Positions 8,737 through 17,585 of a stretch of DNA of 64,000 nt are shown one piece after another; the stretch's first letter is position 1, and every line of letters begins with the position of its first letter. The stretch spans positions 372,001 to 436,000 of the forward strand of contig NZ_CP134949.1 in NCBI RefSeq assembly GCF_032116555.1. The letters run 5' to 3'. Under the pieces are notes generated by a model. It did no database searches, was not told the origin of the DNA, and saw only the letters and a list, made by a program, of their open reading frames with translations. A program made the position numbers and the translations under genes. This DNA is from Halobaculum sp. XH14. GTDB lineage: Archaea; Halobacteriota; Halobacteria; Halobacteriales; Haloferacaceae.

Positions 8737-9602
8737 CAGGAATCACCTCGCAGGCCCGTGGGACGGGCGATGAGGATGAGGAACAGAATGAGGAAGACGA
8801 CGAAGATGCGGTACCGGCTGCCGACCACGACCGACGAGATGCTGTCGATGACGCCGATGAGGAGGCTGGCGGCGATGGTCCCGCCGAAGCTGCCGATGCC
8901 GCCGACCACGACGATGACGAACGCGAACGCCGTGAGTTCGACGCCGATGGACGGCGAGAGCGGGAAGAGGATACCGTAGAGCACCCCCGTCATCCCCGTG
9001 ATGAACGATCCGATCCCGAACGTGATCGGGTAGACGCGGTCCTCGTCGACGCCGATGATCTTGGCACCTTCCTTGTCGTTCGCGAGCGCGCGGATCGCGA
9101 GCCCGAAGTACGTGTACCGGGTGAACAGGTACAGCGCCGCGAGCATCAACACCGCGACGACCGAGACGAGGACCTGGTTGTACGTGATCGTCCCGCCGAA
9201 CAGCTGGAAACTCCCGAGGTTCGGGAAGGAGACCCGGAACAACGACGCGCCGAAGTAGTAGCGCAACAGCTCCTCGAAGGCGATGACGATGCCGAACGAG
9301 GCGAAGAACGAGAGCAGGAAGAACTCGTCGTCGTCGTACAGCGGAGCCATGATGAGTCGCTCGACGGCGACGCCGGCGACGAACGTCAACACGAGCGCGA
9401 TGGCGATGGCCGGGACGAGACCGATGCCAAAGCCCATCAGCGCGATGACGCCGAAGCCGCCGAAGGCGGCGAACTCCCCCTGCGCGAAGTTGGGGATGTC
9501 GAGGACGCCGAAGATGAGCGTCAGCCCGACTGCCGTCAGCGCGAGCAGGAACCCGAAGATGAGCCCTGTGGCGATCGCGTACGGGATCTGTTCGAGCACC
9601 AT
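8736..9602 (-). CDS. livH: Branched-chain amino acid type ABC permease LivH
   Basis: This 288-residue membrane protein carries the LivH motifs GLTLIFGVLDIPNFAQGEFA near the N-terminus and AIRALANDKEGAKIIGVDEDR in the coupling loop. The ATG at 9602 (MVLEQIPYAIA) is chosen because it abuts the stop of livF and begins the first membrane helix. The order on this strand is livK, livG, livF, livH, livM with 1-14 nt gaps or overlaps, a classical HAAT operon. Confidence 0.93.
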   Translation of the reverse strand: MVLEQIPYAIATGLIFGFLLALTAVGLTLIFGVLDIPNFAQGEFAAFGGFGVIALMGFGIGLVPAIAIALVLTFVAGVAVERLIMAPLYDDDEFFLLSFFASFGIVIAFEELLRYYFGASLFRVSFPNLGSFQLFGGTITYNQVLVSVVAVLMLAALYLFTRYTYFGLAIRALANDKEGAKIIGVDEDRVYPITFGIGSFITGMTGVLYGILFPLSPSIGVELTAFAFVIVVVGGIGSFGGTIAASLLIGVIDSISSVVVGSRYRIFVVFLILFLILIARPTGLRGDS

Positions 9603-9603
9603 C

Positions 9604-10311
9604 TCAGGCCCCCCCTCCGAGGTATCGCTCGACGATCCGGTCGTCGTCCAGGAACTCGGTCGCGTCACCGGTCATCGTGATCCGGCCGTTCTCGAGGAGA
9701 GCACCGCGATCCGCGACCTCCAGGGCCTCGTTCACGTTCTGTTCGACCATCACGATGGTCACGCCATCCTCGTTGATGCGTTCGATGCGCTCGAACAGTT
9801 CGGTGACGAGATTCGGCGCGAGGCCGACGGACGGCTCGTCCAGCAAGAGCAGGTCCGGTTCGGACATCAGCCCCCGGCCGATGGTGAGCATCTGTGCCTC
9901 GCCGCCGCTGAGCGTATCCGCCCGCTGTCCCTTGCGCTCTTCGAGCCGAGGGAACGTCGCATAGACGCGGTCGAGGAGCTCCTGCTTGTCGGCGTCCCGG
10001 TTGAGGTACTGTCCGAGGATGAGGTTCTCTCGCACGCTCATGTCTCGGAAGAGGTGTCGTCCCTCGGGGACCAGCGACATTCCCATCTCGACGCGGTCGG
10101 GCGTCGAGACGGTCGTGATGTCCCGATCTCGAAACGTGACGCTGCCACTCGTCGGACTGATGATTCCCATGAGCGTTCGCATGATGGTCGTTTTGCCGGC
10201 ACCGTTCGGGCCGATGATGGAGAGCAGTTCCCCCTCGCTCACGTCGAGCGAGACGTCGTAGAGAACTTCCATGTCGCCGTATCCGGCGTCGACGGCTGAA
10301 GTGTGGAGCAT
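9604..10311 (-). CDS. livF: ABC transporter ATPase LivF
   Basis: This 235-residue nucleotide-binding subunit has Walker A GPNGAGKTTIMR, signature LSGGEAQMLTIGRGL and Walker B LLLLDEPSVGL. LivF-specific features include the short domain without the LivG insertion. It pairs with LivG to energise the LivHM permease on the cytoplasmic face. Only one base separates it from livG on one side and livH on the other. Confidence 0.94.
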   Translation of the reverse strand: MLHTSAVDAGYGDMEVLYDVSLDVSEGELLSIIGPNGAGKTTIMRTLMGIISPTSGSVTFRDRDITTVSTPDRVEMGMSLVPEGRHLFRDMSVRENLILGQYLNRDADKQELLDRVYATFPRLEERKGQRADTLSGGEAQMLTIGRGLMSEPDLLLLDEPSVGLAPNLVTELFERIERINEDGVTIVMVEQNVNEALEVADRGALLENGRITMTGDATEFLDDDRIVERYLGGGA

Positions 10312-10312
10312 G

Positions 10313-11032
10313 CTAGGCGATGTACGCCTCCTGCACCCTGCTGTCGTTCATAATCTTGTCGGGCTTGCCCGACGCGAGGAAGCGTCCGTTGTCGATGACG
10401 ACGATCTTGTCACAGATCCGCCTGATGACGGAGAGGTCGTGTTCGATGACGAGGAACTCTATCCCGTGATCCTCGTGTAGCTGGACGATGTGCGAGATGA
10501 GCTCGTCCTTCTCGCTCGGATTCAACCCCGCCATGATCTCGTCGAGGAGCACCAGCGACGGGCCGGTCAAGAGCGCTCGCGCGAGGTCGAGGTACTTCTG
10601 TTCGACGAACTGGAGGTTCTCGGGGGAGCGATCGCGAGTCTCCCGGAGATCGAACAGGTCCAGGAGATCCTCCACCGAAAACGCGGTCTCGGCGTTCCGG
10701 TCCGCGGGGCCGAAGTGGCGGGCGATTCTGAGGTTCTCCTCCACGCTCAACTCCGTGAACGGGCGGGGGGACTGGAACGTCCGCGAGATCCCCCGCCGAC
10801 AGATCTCGTGAGGTTTCTCGCCCGTGACCTCCTCCCCCTTGAAGTAGACCGACCCGGTCGTCGGCTTGAGGACGCCGGTGGTGAGGTTGAAGAACGTTGT
10901 CTTCCCCGCGCCGTTCGCACCGATCAGCCCCGTGATCACGCCCTCTTCCATCTGGAGATCGAGTTCGTCGAGCGCCACGATGCCGCCGAAATGTTTCGAA
11001 AGGTTTTGTGCTTCTAGCAACATTTCTTCCAT
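10313..11032 (-). CDS. livG: ABC transporter ATPase LivG
   Basis: This 239-residue ATPase has Walker A GANGAGKTTFFN and Walker B SLVLLDEIMAGL. The signature helix is degenerate: NLQFVEQKYLDLARAL stands where LSYGQQ or LSGGQ is usual, so its ATP-sandwich site may be asymmetric with that of LivF. A second in-frame ATG at 11023 (MLLEAQNLSKHFGG) is the more usual family start. Transcription comes from the substrate-binding protein gene 14 bp upstream. Confidence 0.92.
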   Translation of the reverse strand: MEEMLLEAQNLSKHFGGIVALDELDLQMEEGVITGLIGANGAGKTTFFNLTTGVLKPTTGSVYFKGEEVTGEKPHEICRRGISRTFQSPRPFTELSVEENLRIARHFGPADRNAETAFSVEDLLDLFDLRETRDRSPENLQFVEQKYLDLARALLTGPSLVLLDEIMAGLNPSEKDELISHIVQLHEDHGIEFLVIEHDLSVIRRICDKIVVIDNGRFLASGKPDKIMNDSRVQEAYIA

Positions 11033-11046
11033 GGCGGGTCGGCGAT

Positions 11047-12216
11047 CTACGATTCCCTCGGGGGGAGCTCGGATGTCTTGTACTCCACCGCGGCGACCGG
11101 ACTGTCGTCCTGGATCTCCCAGCGGAGCAGCGAGGAGCGGAACGTCTGGTTGTCCCCGCTCTCGTTGAAGTTGATGTCGAAACCCGAGATCGACGGCAGT
11201 TCGATCTCGCCCAGCGTCGTGTTCGTGCTCTGGGGGGTCTGCTCCTCGGCCTGGACGACCGCCTGCATCGCCGTGTAGGCGGCGTCGTAGCCGAGGAAGT
11301 CGATCGTCTCCGCCCGCTCGTCGAACCGCTCTTGCTTCTTCGAGATGAAGTCGGCGGCGGCGTCGGTTCGGCGGTCGACGCCGTGATAGCCGACGCCCTC
11401 CACGGTGTTCCCCATCGCGCTGAGGAACGCGTTCGACCCGTACAGGTTACCGCCGATGTGGTACTTGCCGTCGATGAGTCCGGCGTCCTTCGCCTGTTCG
11501 ATGAGGACGACGCCGTTGTTTCCGGGGTAGATGCCCAGGAACGCGTCGGTCTCGTCGGGGTCGATGTTCGAGAGGGTCGGCCTGAAGTTGTCAGTCCCCA
11601 GCGGCACGAACGTGGAGGAGATCAACTCCACCCCGAAGTCCGCCATGTGCATCTCGAAGTACTCCTTGAACTTCCGGCCGTAGCTGTAGTCGGCGAAGAT
11701 CGCTGAAACGTTGCTAGCGCCGACGTTCTCGTAGTACTCGAGCGTGGCCAGCGCGAGCTGTTCGCCGTTGCCGTACGTCCGGTACATGTAGTCGGTCCCG
11801 TCCTGGGTCACCTCCGGGTTCGTGATGACGGGGCCGACCATCGGCACTTCCTCCTGCATCAGGAGGTCGCGCAGGCCGACGCCGACGTCGCTGGAAACGG
11901 GTCCAGTGAGGGCGATGCAGCCGTTCTCGATCTGCTCTTGCACCACGCTCCTGGCGGTCTCGACGCTCCCTTCGGTGTCGGCAAACACCATCTCGAACTC
12001 GTCGTCGACCTCGCTGTTCACGTCGTCGAGCGCGATTTCCGCGCCCTGACGTAGCCCCTCACCGAAGGTCGAGAGGGAACCGGTCAGCGACGACACGAAC
12101 CCGATCTTTCGCTCGTACTCGGTGCCGCCGCCGCCGCCGACGCAGCCGGCGAGTCCCGTCAGTGCCGCCGCCGATGCACCTGTCCGTTTCAGAAACGCCC
12201 GTCTGTGTGTTACCAT
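11047..12216 (-). CDS. HAAT-type substrate-binding lipoprotein (LivK/UrtA-like)
   Basis: This 389-residue type 1 periplasmic-binding-fold protein begins with a Tat-like signal RRAFLKRTGASAAALTGL followed by the lipobox LAGC (Cys about residue 25) and a glycine linker. It would be exported folded and lipid-anchored outside the cell, as is usual in haloarchaea. It captures the substrate for LivHMGF and is the first gene of the importer operon. The ATG at 12216 is preferred to a TTG at 12219. Ligand specificity is unknown; the context suggests an amide or N-heterocyclic acid. Confidence 0.9.
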   Translation of the reverse strand: MVTHRRAFLKRTGASAAALTGLAGCVGGGGGTEYERKIGFVSSLTGSLSTFGEGLRQGAEIALDDVNSEVDDEFEMVFADTEGSVETARSVVQEQIENGCIALTGPVSSDVGVGLRDLLMQEEVPMVGPVITNPEVTQDGTDYMYRTYGNGEQLALATLEYYENVGASNVSAIFADYSYGRKFKEYFEMHMADFGVELISSTFVPLGTDNFRPTLSNIDPDETDAFLGIYPGNNGVVLIEQAKDAGLIDGKYHIGGNLYGSNAFLSAMGNTVEGVGYHGVDRRTDAAADFISKKQERFDERAETIDFLGYDAAYTAMQAVVQAEEQTPQSTNTTLGEIELPSISGFDINFNESGDNQTFRSSLLRWEIQDDSPVAAVEYKTSELPPRES

Positions 12217-12240
12217 CAACCATTGATGAATAGGGTGTGC

Positions 12241-12250
12241 TCAAATAGTT
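12241..12250 (-). promoter_or_regulatory. TATA-like box of the ABC importer operon
   Basis: On the minus strand this reads AACTATTTGA, 25-34 nt before the ATG at 12216, within an AT-rich stretch. Confidence 0.45.
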
Positions 12251-12576
12251 TTCGCTGACTGTTCGGTTCCTCAGGAGTTATCTCGCGCGGCTCCGTTAAT
12301 TCATACCGACGGTCGGCTTATTCCACCCGGCGTTCGTCGATTCTTGCCGTTCTCTCGTTCCCGCGCACGTGAACGGGAGAAGGACAACGGACGCGGGTGC
12401 CCCCGTCGTGGTGGACGAACACGGCGACTGTCGACGACGCGGAACTCGCGGGTTGATCCCCACGCGTGAAGTCGCGGTCATTCACGAGCGACGGGTACCC
12501 GGTGGAGCAGACGGTGCTCGTTCGAGCCCGGTTCCGACACGGCGGCGGGGTCCACGGCCAAACCGTCGAACGGCTC
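12251..12576. other. Intergenic region between two minus-strand units
   Basis: No gene, tRNA or clear repeat is seen. The region separates the importer operon promoter from the end of the maleate-isomerase-like gene. Short GC-rich inverted stretches near 12330-12370 could form a weak terminator. Confidence 0.4.
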
Positions 12577-13302
12577 TCACAGGTCGAACAGGCTGCCAGC
12601 CTGGACCGACTCCGAGCCCACCCCTGCCGCACGGAGGGCGTCCCACAGGGTGGCCTGGTGTGCGGAGACGACCGGCTTGTCCAGGTCGGCCTCCAGCGTC
12701 TCGACGACCGGCATCCCGTGGTACTCCATGCCGCTGATGAACACCCCGTCCGCCTCGTCAGTGTCGATGGAGCGGACGCGTCGGTACACGCTTCGGGGGG
12801 TCGAGGTGCCGTAGTCCGCCCCGGACGCGAAGTCCTCGCCGTGAACGTCGAGGACGGAGTAGCCGTGTTGCTCGAGGTACGCGACGAGCAGGTCGCTGAG
12901 TTCGTCGATGTACGGCGTGGCGATCACGAGCGACTCCAGGTCCAGCGCCTCGAAGGCCCGCCGGGCCGCCGTCGCGGTCGTCACCGCCGGGACGCCGGCG
13001 CGCTCCTCGATCCGTTCGGCGAGTTCGACGTCGTACCCCTTCCCCCGGTAGAAGCTCCCGGCGGTAACCCCGTACGCGACGACGTCCGGGTCGACCTTCG
13101 CCACGGCGTCGGTCGCCCTGTCCACGTCGCGGTTCATCCCTTCGAGCGCGGCGGCGTCCACCGGGTCATCGAGCGGGAGGCGGGCCGCGTGCACGGTCAC
13201 GCCCTCGGGCGCGTGCCGGTTGAACTCGACCTCGCTCACGGTGTTGATGTCCGGGGTCAACAGGCCGATCCGCGCCCGCCAGCCGTAGTGCTTGCCGGTC
13301 AT
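12577..13302 (-). CDS. Maleate isomerase / Asp-Glu racemase superfamily protein lacking the usual cysteines
   Basis: This 241-residue protein has the maleate cis-trans isomerase/arylmalonate decarboxylase fold, seen in the N-terminal RIGLLTPDINTVSEVEF and the C-terminal DKPVVSAHQATLWDAL. The two catalytic cysteines of maleate isomerase fall at V79 (GVTAGSF) and G191 (FISGMEYHG), so neither is present. A conventional two-cysteine mechanism is therefore impossible. A decarboxylase, lyase or binding role is possible. The ATG at 13302 matches the family N-terminus. It is divergent from an MFS gene, with about 160 bp between them. Confidence 0.8.
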   Translation of the reverse strand: MTGKHYGWRARIGLLTPDINTVSEVEFNRHAPEGVTVHAARLPLDDPVDAAALEGMNRDVDRATDAVAKVDPDVVAYGVTAGSFYRGKGYDVELAERIEERAGVPAVTTATAARRAFEALDLESLVIATPYIDELSDLLVAYLEQHGYSVLDVHGEDFASGADYGTSTPRSVYRRVRSIDTDEADGVFISGMEYHGMPVVETLEADLDKPVVSAHQATLWDALRAAGVGSESVQAGSLFDL

Positions 13303-13462
13303 GGGTCGTGATACCGCACAGCGGACCAAATACGTTCTGCCGACCGATCGCTCGTTTCGCCGACCCCTCTCCCGTCCCCCCGACCGATCTCATCGCACCG
13401 ACGCTCGTCCCCTGGCTTGCTCGTATCGATACGCTTTCGGCTTCGGAACGAAACCGACACTC

Positions 13463-14665
13463 GTGGTCGACGGAGAAGCTCGTGTCCCGGAAACCGTCCA
13501 CGGGTGGTGGATCGTGCTCGTGGGGACGCTCTCGATGACGTTCACGTTCGGAACGCCCTACTCGTACGGGCTGTTCCTGGGAGCGTTCGCCGAGACGTTC
13601 GACGTGTCGCGCGTCACCCTCTCGACCGTCTTCTCCGTCGAACTGTTCGCGTTCTACGCCGGCGCGGGCGTGGTCGGGGTCCTCGTGACGCGGCTCCCGG
13701 CCCGCGCCGTACTGCTGGTCACCGGCGGTACGACCGCGTTACTCGCGCCGTCCCTCTACGTCGTGGACTCGCTCGCGGGGCTGTTCGTCGTCTTCGGACT
13801 GCTCGGGACCGCGCTGGGGACCGTGTACGTGGTGCTGGCGTCAGTCGTCCCCCAGTGGTTTCGGGAGCGTCGCGGCCTTGCGACGGGCGTCCTCTTCATG
13901 GGCAACGGGCTCGGACTCCTCGTGCTTCCGCCGGCCTGGCGGTACGGCTTCGAGCAGTTCGGCGTTCGGCGGGGGTTCCTCATCGTCGTCGGGGTCAGCG
14001 CAGTTTCGTTCCTCCTCGCCGGCGCGTTCTGCCGACGGCCGCCCTGGAGCGAGCCCGGCGGCGAGTCGCTGGCGGACCTCTCCCGCTGGCTGGTCCGGCT
14101 GGCGGGCGGTCGCGGGTTCCAGTTGACGTTCCTCGGCATGGGGCTCGCGTTCGCCTGGTACTACCTGCTCGCCGCCTACGCGGTCGATCTGTTCGTCACC
14201 CGGGGTCTCTCGGAGGCGACGGCGACGCTCGCGTTCGGGTTCATCGGCGGGGTCAGCGTTTTCTCGCGGGTCGGGAGCGGCGTGGTCGCCGATCGGTTCG
14301 GCTACCGGCGAACGTTCCTCGCTTCGCTCGGCCTGGCGGCGCTTGGAAGCGCGCTGCTGTTGGTTCCCAGCGCCGTCTTCGTCTTCCTGTCCGTCTGCGT
14401 CTTCGGCCTCGCGCTCGGAGCCATCGGCACCCTGTACATCCCGATCCTCATGCGGCGGTACGACCCCGAGAAGGACACGGCGATCATCGGCGTGTTCAAC
14501 GTGACCTTCGGCGTGTTCGCGCTGGCCGCACCGCCGGTCGGGACGGCCCTGATCGCGTACAGCGGGTCCTACTCGGGAGTCACCGTGCTCACGCTGCTCG
14601 CGTCGATCGGCGCCATCTGTGCGGTCTGGCTGGGAACGCCCCCGGCGCAACTGGACTCCTCCTGA
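13463..14665 (+). CDS. MFS transporter (OFA/monocarboxylate-like)
   Basis: This MFS protein of about 400 residues begins VHGWWIVLVGTLSMTFTFGTPYSYG, typical of the oxalate-formate/monocarboxylate subgroup. It has GVVADRFGYRRTFL as the central loop motif. The GTG at 13463 is the nearest in-frame start upstream of the first helix; the longer frame (from 13292) overlaps the divergent gene and is unlikely. It probably imports an organic acid such as a dicarboxylate, in keeping with the neighbouring maleate-isomerase-like protein. The exact start is uncertain. Confidence 0.85.
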   Translation: MVDGEARVPETVHGWWIVLVGTLSMTFTFGTPYSYGLFLGAFAETFDVSRVTLSTVFSVELFAFYAGAGVVGVLVTRLPARAVLLVTGGTTALLAPSLYVVDSLAGLFVVFGLLGTALGTVYVVLASVVPQWFRERRGLATGVLFMGNGLGLLVLPPAWRYGFEQFGVRRGFLIVVGVSAVSFLLAGAFCRRPPWSEPGGESLADLSRWLVRLAGGRGFQLTFLGMGLAFAWYYLLAAYAVDLFVTRGLSEATATLAFGFIGGVSVFSRVGSGVVADRFGYRRTFLASLGLAALGSALLLVPSAVFVFLSVCVFGLALGAIGTLYIPILMRRYDPEKDTAIIGVFNVTFGVFALAAPPVGTALIAYSGSYSGVTVLTLLASIGAICAVWLGTPPAQLDSS

Positions 14666-14690
14666 GTTGGGGGAGCGATCCGCCCGCTCG

Positions 14691-15425
14691 TCAGCCGAGC
14701 CGACGTTCCCACGCCGGGGCCGCGAGCGATTCCCCGCTCACGCCCTCAGGTCCCTGTCCGGCCAGCAGCACCGCCGCCTCGTCCATGACGTCCGGCTGCA
14801 GGATCGACTCCCGCTCCTCGTCGGGCAGGTGGTCCCAGAACGCCGTGTTCACCCGGCCGCCGGGACCGAGGCTGTTGACGTTGATCCCCGCCTCGTCGTA
14901 CTCGGCCGCCATCGTCCGCGTCAGGGCCTCCACGCCGGCCTTCGAGGCGGCGTACGGGCCGAACCTGGGCGCCGGTTTCTCCGCCAGCCCCGAGGAGACG
15001 TTGACGACGTTCCCGGAGCCCCCGTCGAGCATGTGTGGCAGCGTCGCCTTCGAGAACCGGAACACGCCGGTCAGGTTCGTGTCGAGCACCAGCTCCCACT
15101 CGTCCTCGGTCACGTCCCCGAGGAGCTTGCCGTCCTTCCCGAGGCTCAACAGGCCCACCGCGGCGTTGTTCACCAGGGTGTCGATCCCGCCGAACGCGTC
15201 GACCGTCCGCTCGACGGCGCGGGACACCGAGTCGGCGTCCCGCACGTCCGCCGGCGCGACCAGCGTCTCCCCGTCGGCGTCCGCGGCCACCGCGGTCAGT
15301 TCGTCCCCGTCACGCGCGACCAGCGCCACGCTCGCGCCCTCCGCCGACAGTCGCAGCGCCATCGACCGACCGAGCCCGCGGCTCGCGCCCGTGACCACGA
15401 TCCGTTCGCCGTTCAGGTTCGCCAT
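14691..15425 (-). CDS. SDR family oxidoreductase
   Basis: This 244-residue classical short-chain dehydrogenase has the cofactor motif TGASRGLG (residues 13-20), NNAAV, and the active-site Ser with YAASK. The acidic residue after the second strand is not obvious (VALVARDG), so NADP(H) may be used. It would oxidise or reduce a hydroxy or keto intermediate. The ATG at 15425 is preferred to a GTG two codons upstream. It is convergent with the MFS gene. Confidence 0.9.
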   Translation of the reverse strand: MANLNGERIVVTGASRGLGRSMALRLSAEGASVALVARDGDELTAVAADADGETLVAPADVRDADSVSRAVERTVDAFGGIDTLVNNAAVGLLSLGKDGKLLGDVTEDEWELVLDTNLTGVFRFSKATLPHMLDGGSGNVVNVSSGLAEKPAPRFGPYAASKAGVEALTRTMAAEYDEAGINVNSLGPGGRVNTAFWDHLPDEERESILQPDVMDEAAVLLAGQGPEGVSGESLAAPAWERRLG

Positions 15426-15530
15426 GGACACTGATGACCGAACCGTCCCATAAGGGTTTCCTCGGGGAGAGCCCCCGATCCGGCGGCCGATTCAGCCCAC
15501 GACCCGGCCGTCAACGATCGTCGGTCGTCG

Positions 15531-15935
15531 TTAGACGTCGCCGGTGTACGTCCGGGTGGCCGTGAGCCGGTCCATCTTCCACTCGCCCCCGTGTTTGCCG
15601 TACTCGACGTCGTGTGTGCCCATCGCCCACTCGCCATCCCCGTGGTCCGGGTCGTCGGCCTTCAGGAGCACGTACGACCAGCGGGCGGTCGCCTCGTCGC
15701 CCTCGACCGTGATGATGGGGTTCGTGGCGAGGTGCTGATACGCGGCCGGCCTGTTCGCCGCGCTGGATTCGAGGAACTCCCGGATCTCCTCGCGACCCTC
15801 GAACGACCGGTCCCCGAGGGCGAACGTGCCGTTCGGAGCGAACAGGTTCGCCAACGATTCGGGCTCGCCGTCGTCGACCGCCCGGATGTACTCGTAGTGG
15901 ATCCGCTCGAGCTGGCTTCTATCGCGTTCGGACAT
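15531..15935 (-). CDS. SnoaL-like / NTF2-fold protein
   Basis: This 134-residue protein has the SnoaL-like pattern: an N-terminal helix ending IRAVDDGEPESLANLFAPNGTF, then GREEIREFL, and beta strands AYQHLATNPIITVEG and ATARWSYVLLK. Such proteins are small subunits of ring-hydroxylating dioxygenases, isomerases or dehydratases. It lies 49 bp downstream of a flavin reductase gene and is probably co-transcribed with it. A dehydratase or isomerase role is plausible but unproven. Confidence 0.8.
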   Translation of the reverse strand: MSERDRSQLERIHYEYIRAVDDGEPESLANLFAPNGTFALGDRSFEGREEIREFLESSAANRPAAYQHLATNPIITVEGDEATARWSYVLLKADDPDHGDGEWAMGTHDVEYGKHGGEWKMDRLTATRTYTGDV

Positions 15936-15984
15936 GCCGGGTAGTCGTGAGCGGCCGGCTCACAAGAATCATTCGTCGCGGGGC

Positions 15985-16467
15985 TTACTCGATGGTGCCG
16001 TACTGGCCCCTGAAGAACGTGAGCGGGGCCGCGTCGGGCTCCTGGACGCCCATCTCCTCGACGTGGCCGAGATAGATGGTGTGGTCGCCCCCGTCGTAGC
16101 TCTCCGTGAGGGTACAGTCCATGTAACAGATCGCCTCCTCGACGATCGGCGATCCGGTCGCCTCCCGACGGAACGTGACGTCCTCCCAGGGGTCGTCCAT
16201 CTCCTTGTGTTCGCCCGCGAAGCGGTTCGAGAGCCACTCCTGCTCCGCGGAGAGGACGTTCACCGCGTAGCGCTCGCTCTCGGCGATCAGGTCGTGCGAC
16301 GTCGTTCCCTTGTCAGCGTTGAACAGGACGAGCGGGGGATCGAGCGACACCGAGGCGAACGAGTTCACGGTCATCGCGTGATCGTCCCCGTCGACCGTCG
16401 TCGTCACGACCGTCACGCCCGTCGCGAAGTTTCCCATCACCTGTCGGAACTGATCTTGCTCGACCAT
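15985..16467 (-). CDS. Flavin reductase family protein
   Basis: This 160-residue flavin reductase-like domain has the family hallmark FATGVTVVTTTVDG at residues 11-24, SFASVSLDPPLVLF for FMN binding, and SERYAVNVLSAEQ. In two-component monooxygenases this protein supplies reduced FMN. Two luciferase-type monooxygenases encoded at 19205 and 24843 are the obvious clients. It is probably first in a unit with the SnoaL-like gene. It could alternatively be a pyridoxamine-oxidase-like protein, but the motif order fits the reductase. Confidence 0.9.
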   Translation of the reverse strand: MVEQDQFRQVMGNFATGVTVVTTTVDGDDHAMTVNSFASVSLDPPLVLFNADKGTTSHDLIAESERYAVNVLSAEQEWLSNRFAGEHKEMDDPWEDVTFRREATGSPIVEEAICYMDCTLTESYDGGDHTIYLGHVEEMGVQEPDAAPLTFFRGQYGTIE

Positions 16468-16611
16468 GAGCAGTTGCTATGCTCGCTACTACTAAACTAC
16501 TGTGCCCGGCGGCCGACGATCCTCCTGCCGTGCCGCCGGCGACCGGCGGCCGACGATCCGGCGTTGGCACTCCGGACGCGAAGCGGGAGGGAGAAACGTC
16601 GAACCGCCCGG

Positions 16612-17430
16612 TCAGGACTCGAGGAACTCCCTGGTCCGCGAGAGGAACTCCTCGGGGTGTTCGATGTGTGCGCTGTGGTGAGTCTCCTCGAGCAGGACGA
16701 GTTCCGAGCCCGGGATCATCTCGTGGAGTTCGGTCATCGCCTCGGGCGGCTGCAGGGGGTCATCCTGCCCGCCGAAGATGAGCGTCGGCACGTCGACCCG
16801 CTCGTACTCGTGGCTGCGCCTGAACTCCCGGTCCTCCTCGAACGGCGTGTTGAACCGGATGGCGGCGGTGCTCTGCCAGTGGCCGGGGATCCTGCTCGCC
16901 GCCCGTTTCCGGTCGACGTACGCCTGGTCGTACCACTCCTCGTAGAACAGGAGCGAGAGGATCTCGCGGACGTCCTCCTCGGTGGCCTCGAAGTTGTGGA
17001 GGATCTCGCCGAACCCCTGCGGGGCCCCGCCGCCGCCGCTCACGAGGACGATCTTGTTCATGTTCCACTCCGGGTCGTCCTCGCACGCGAGGCTGGCGAT
17101 GTAGCCGGCGCCCATCGAGTGGCCGATGAAGTGCGCCTCGTCGACGTACAGCGCGTCGAGGAACGCCCCGACGTGGCGCACCCGTCGGTCGAACTGGTCC
17201 CCGAAGTCGAACACTTTCTCGGAGCGGCCGTACCCGAGCAGGTCGGGCGCGAGGACGTGATAGTCCTCCGCCAGGTCGTCGATGACTGGCTCCCAACTGA
17301 GCTCCGCGGTCGCGCCGAACTCGCCCGAGTGAATCAGGACGAGCGTCTCGTCGTTGCCCTCGCCCGCTTCGAGGTAGTGTGTTTTCAAGTCGTTGACGTC
17401 GAGGTACCGACTCGTGTAGGATTGACTCAT
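16612..17430 (-). CDS. Alpha/beta hydrolase
   Basis: This 272-residue alpha/beta-hydrolase-fold protein has an oxyanion region LIHSGEFGA, nucleophile S105 in GHSMG, an acidic residue in GGQDDPLQPP, and the catalytic His in EETHHSAHIEHP. Relatives include meta-cleavage product hydrolases and N-formylmaleamate deformylase (NicD). The atypical HSGEFG in place of HG is shared with several ring-cleavage hydrolases. The ATG at 17430 gives the usual family length. It diverges from the amidohydrolase-2 gene and probably acts on a ring-opened intermediate. Confidence 0.86.
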   Translation of the reverse strand: MSQSYTSRYLDVNDLKTHYLEAGEGNDETLVLIHSGEFGATAELSWEPVIDDLAEDYHVLAPDLLGYGRSEKVFDFGDQFDRRVRHVGAFLDALYVDEAHFIGHSMGAGYIASLACEDDPEWNMNKIVLVSGGGGAPQGFGEILHNFEATEEDVREILSLLFYEEWYDQAYVDRKRAASRIPGHWQSTAAIRFNTPFEEDREFRRSHEYERVDVPTLIFGGQDDPLQPPEAMTELHEMIPGSELVLLEETHHSAHIEHPEEFLSRTREFLES

Positions 17431-17585
17431 GCTACCACCATTCCCGGTAGGTTCTGGGAAAGCGACCGACATAAGTGTTCCCGACCGTCGGACGTGGTGG
17501 CCCTCCGCCGTCGACCGTCGGGTCGGGGGCGGCGGACGCACGGGGCACCGAAATCGTCATGGTCGTCCGTGCGGACGGGTCACAC

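Noticed and set aside
13292-13462. Longer MFS protein starting at 13292
   Set aside because: It overlaps the divergent gene start and the added residues are not hydrophobic or conserved-looking.
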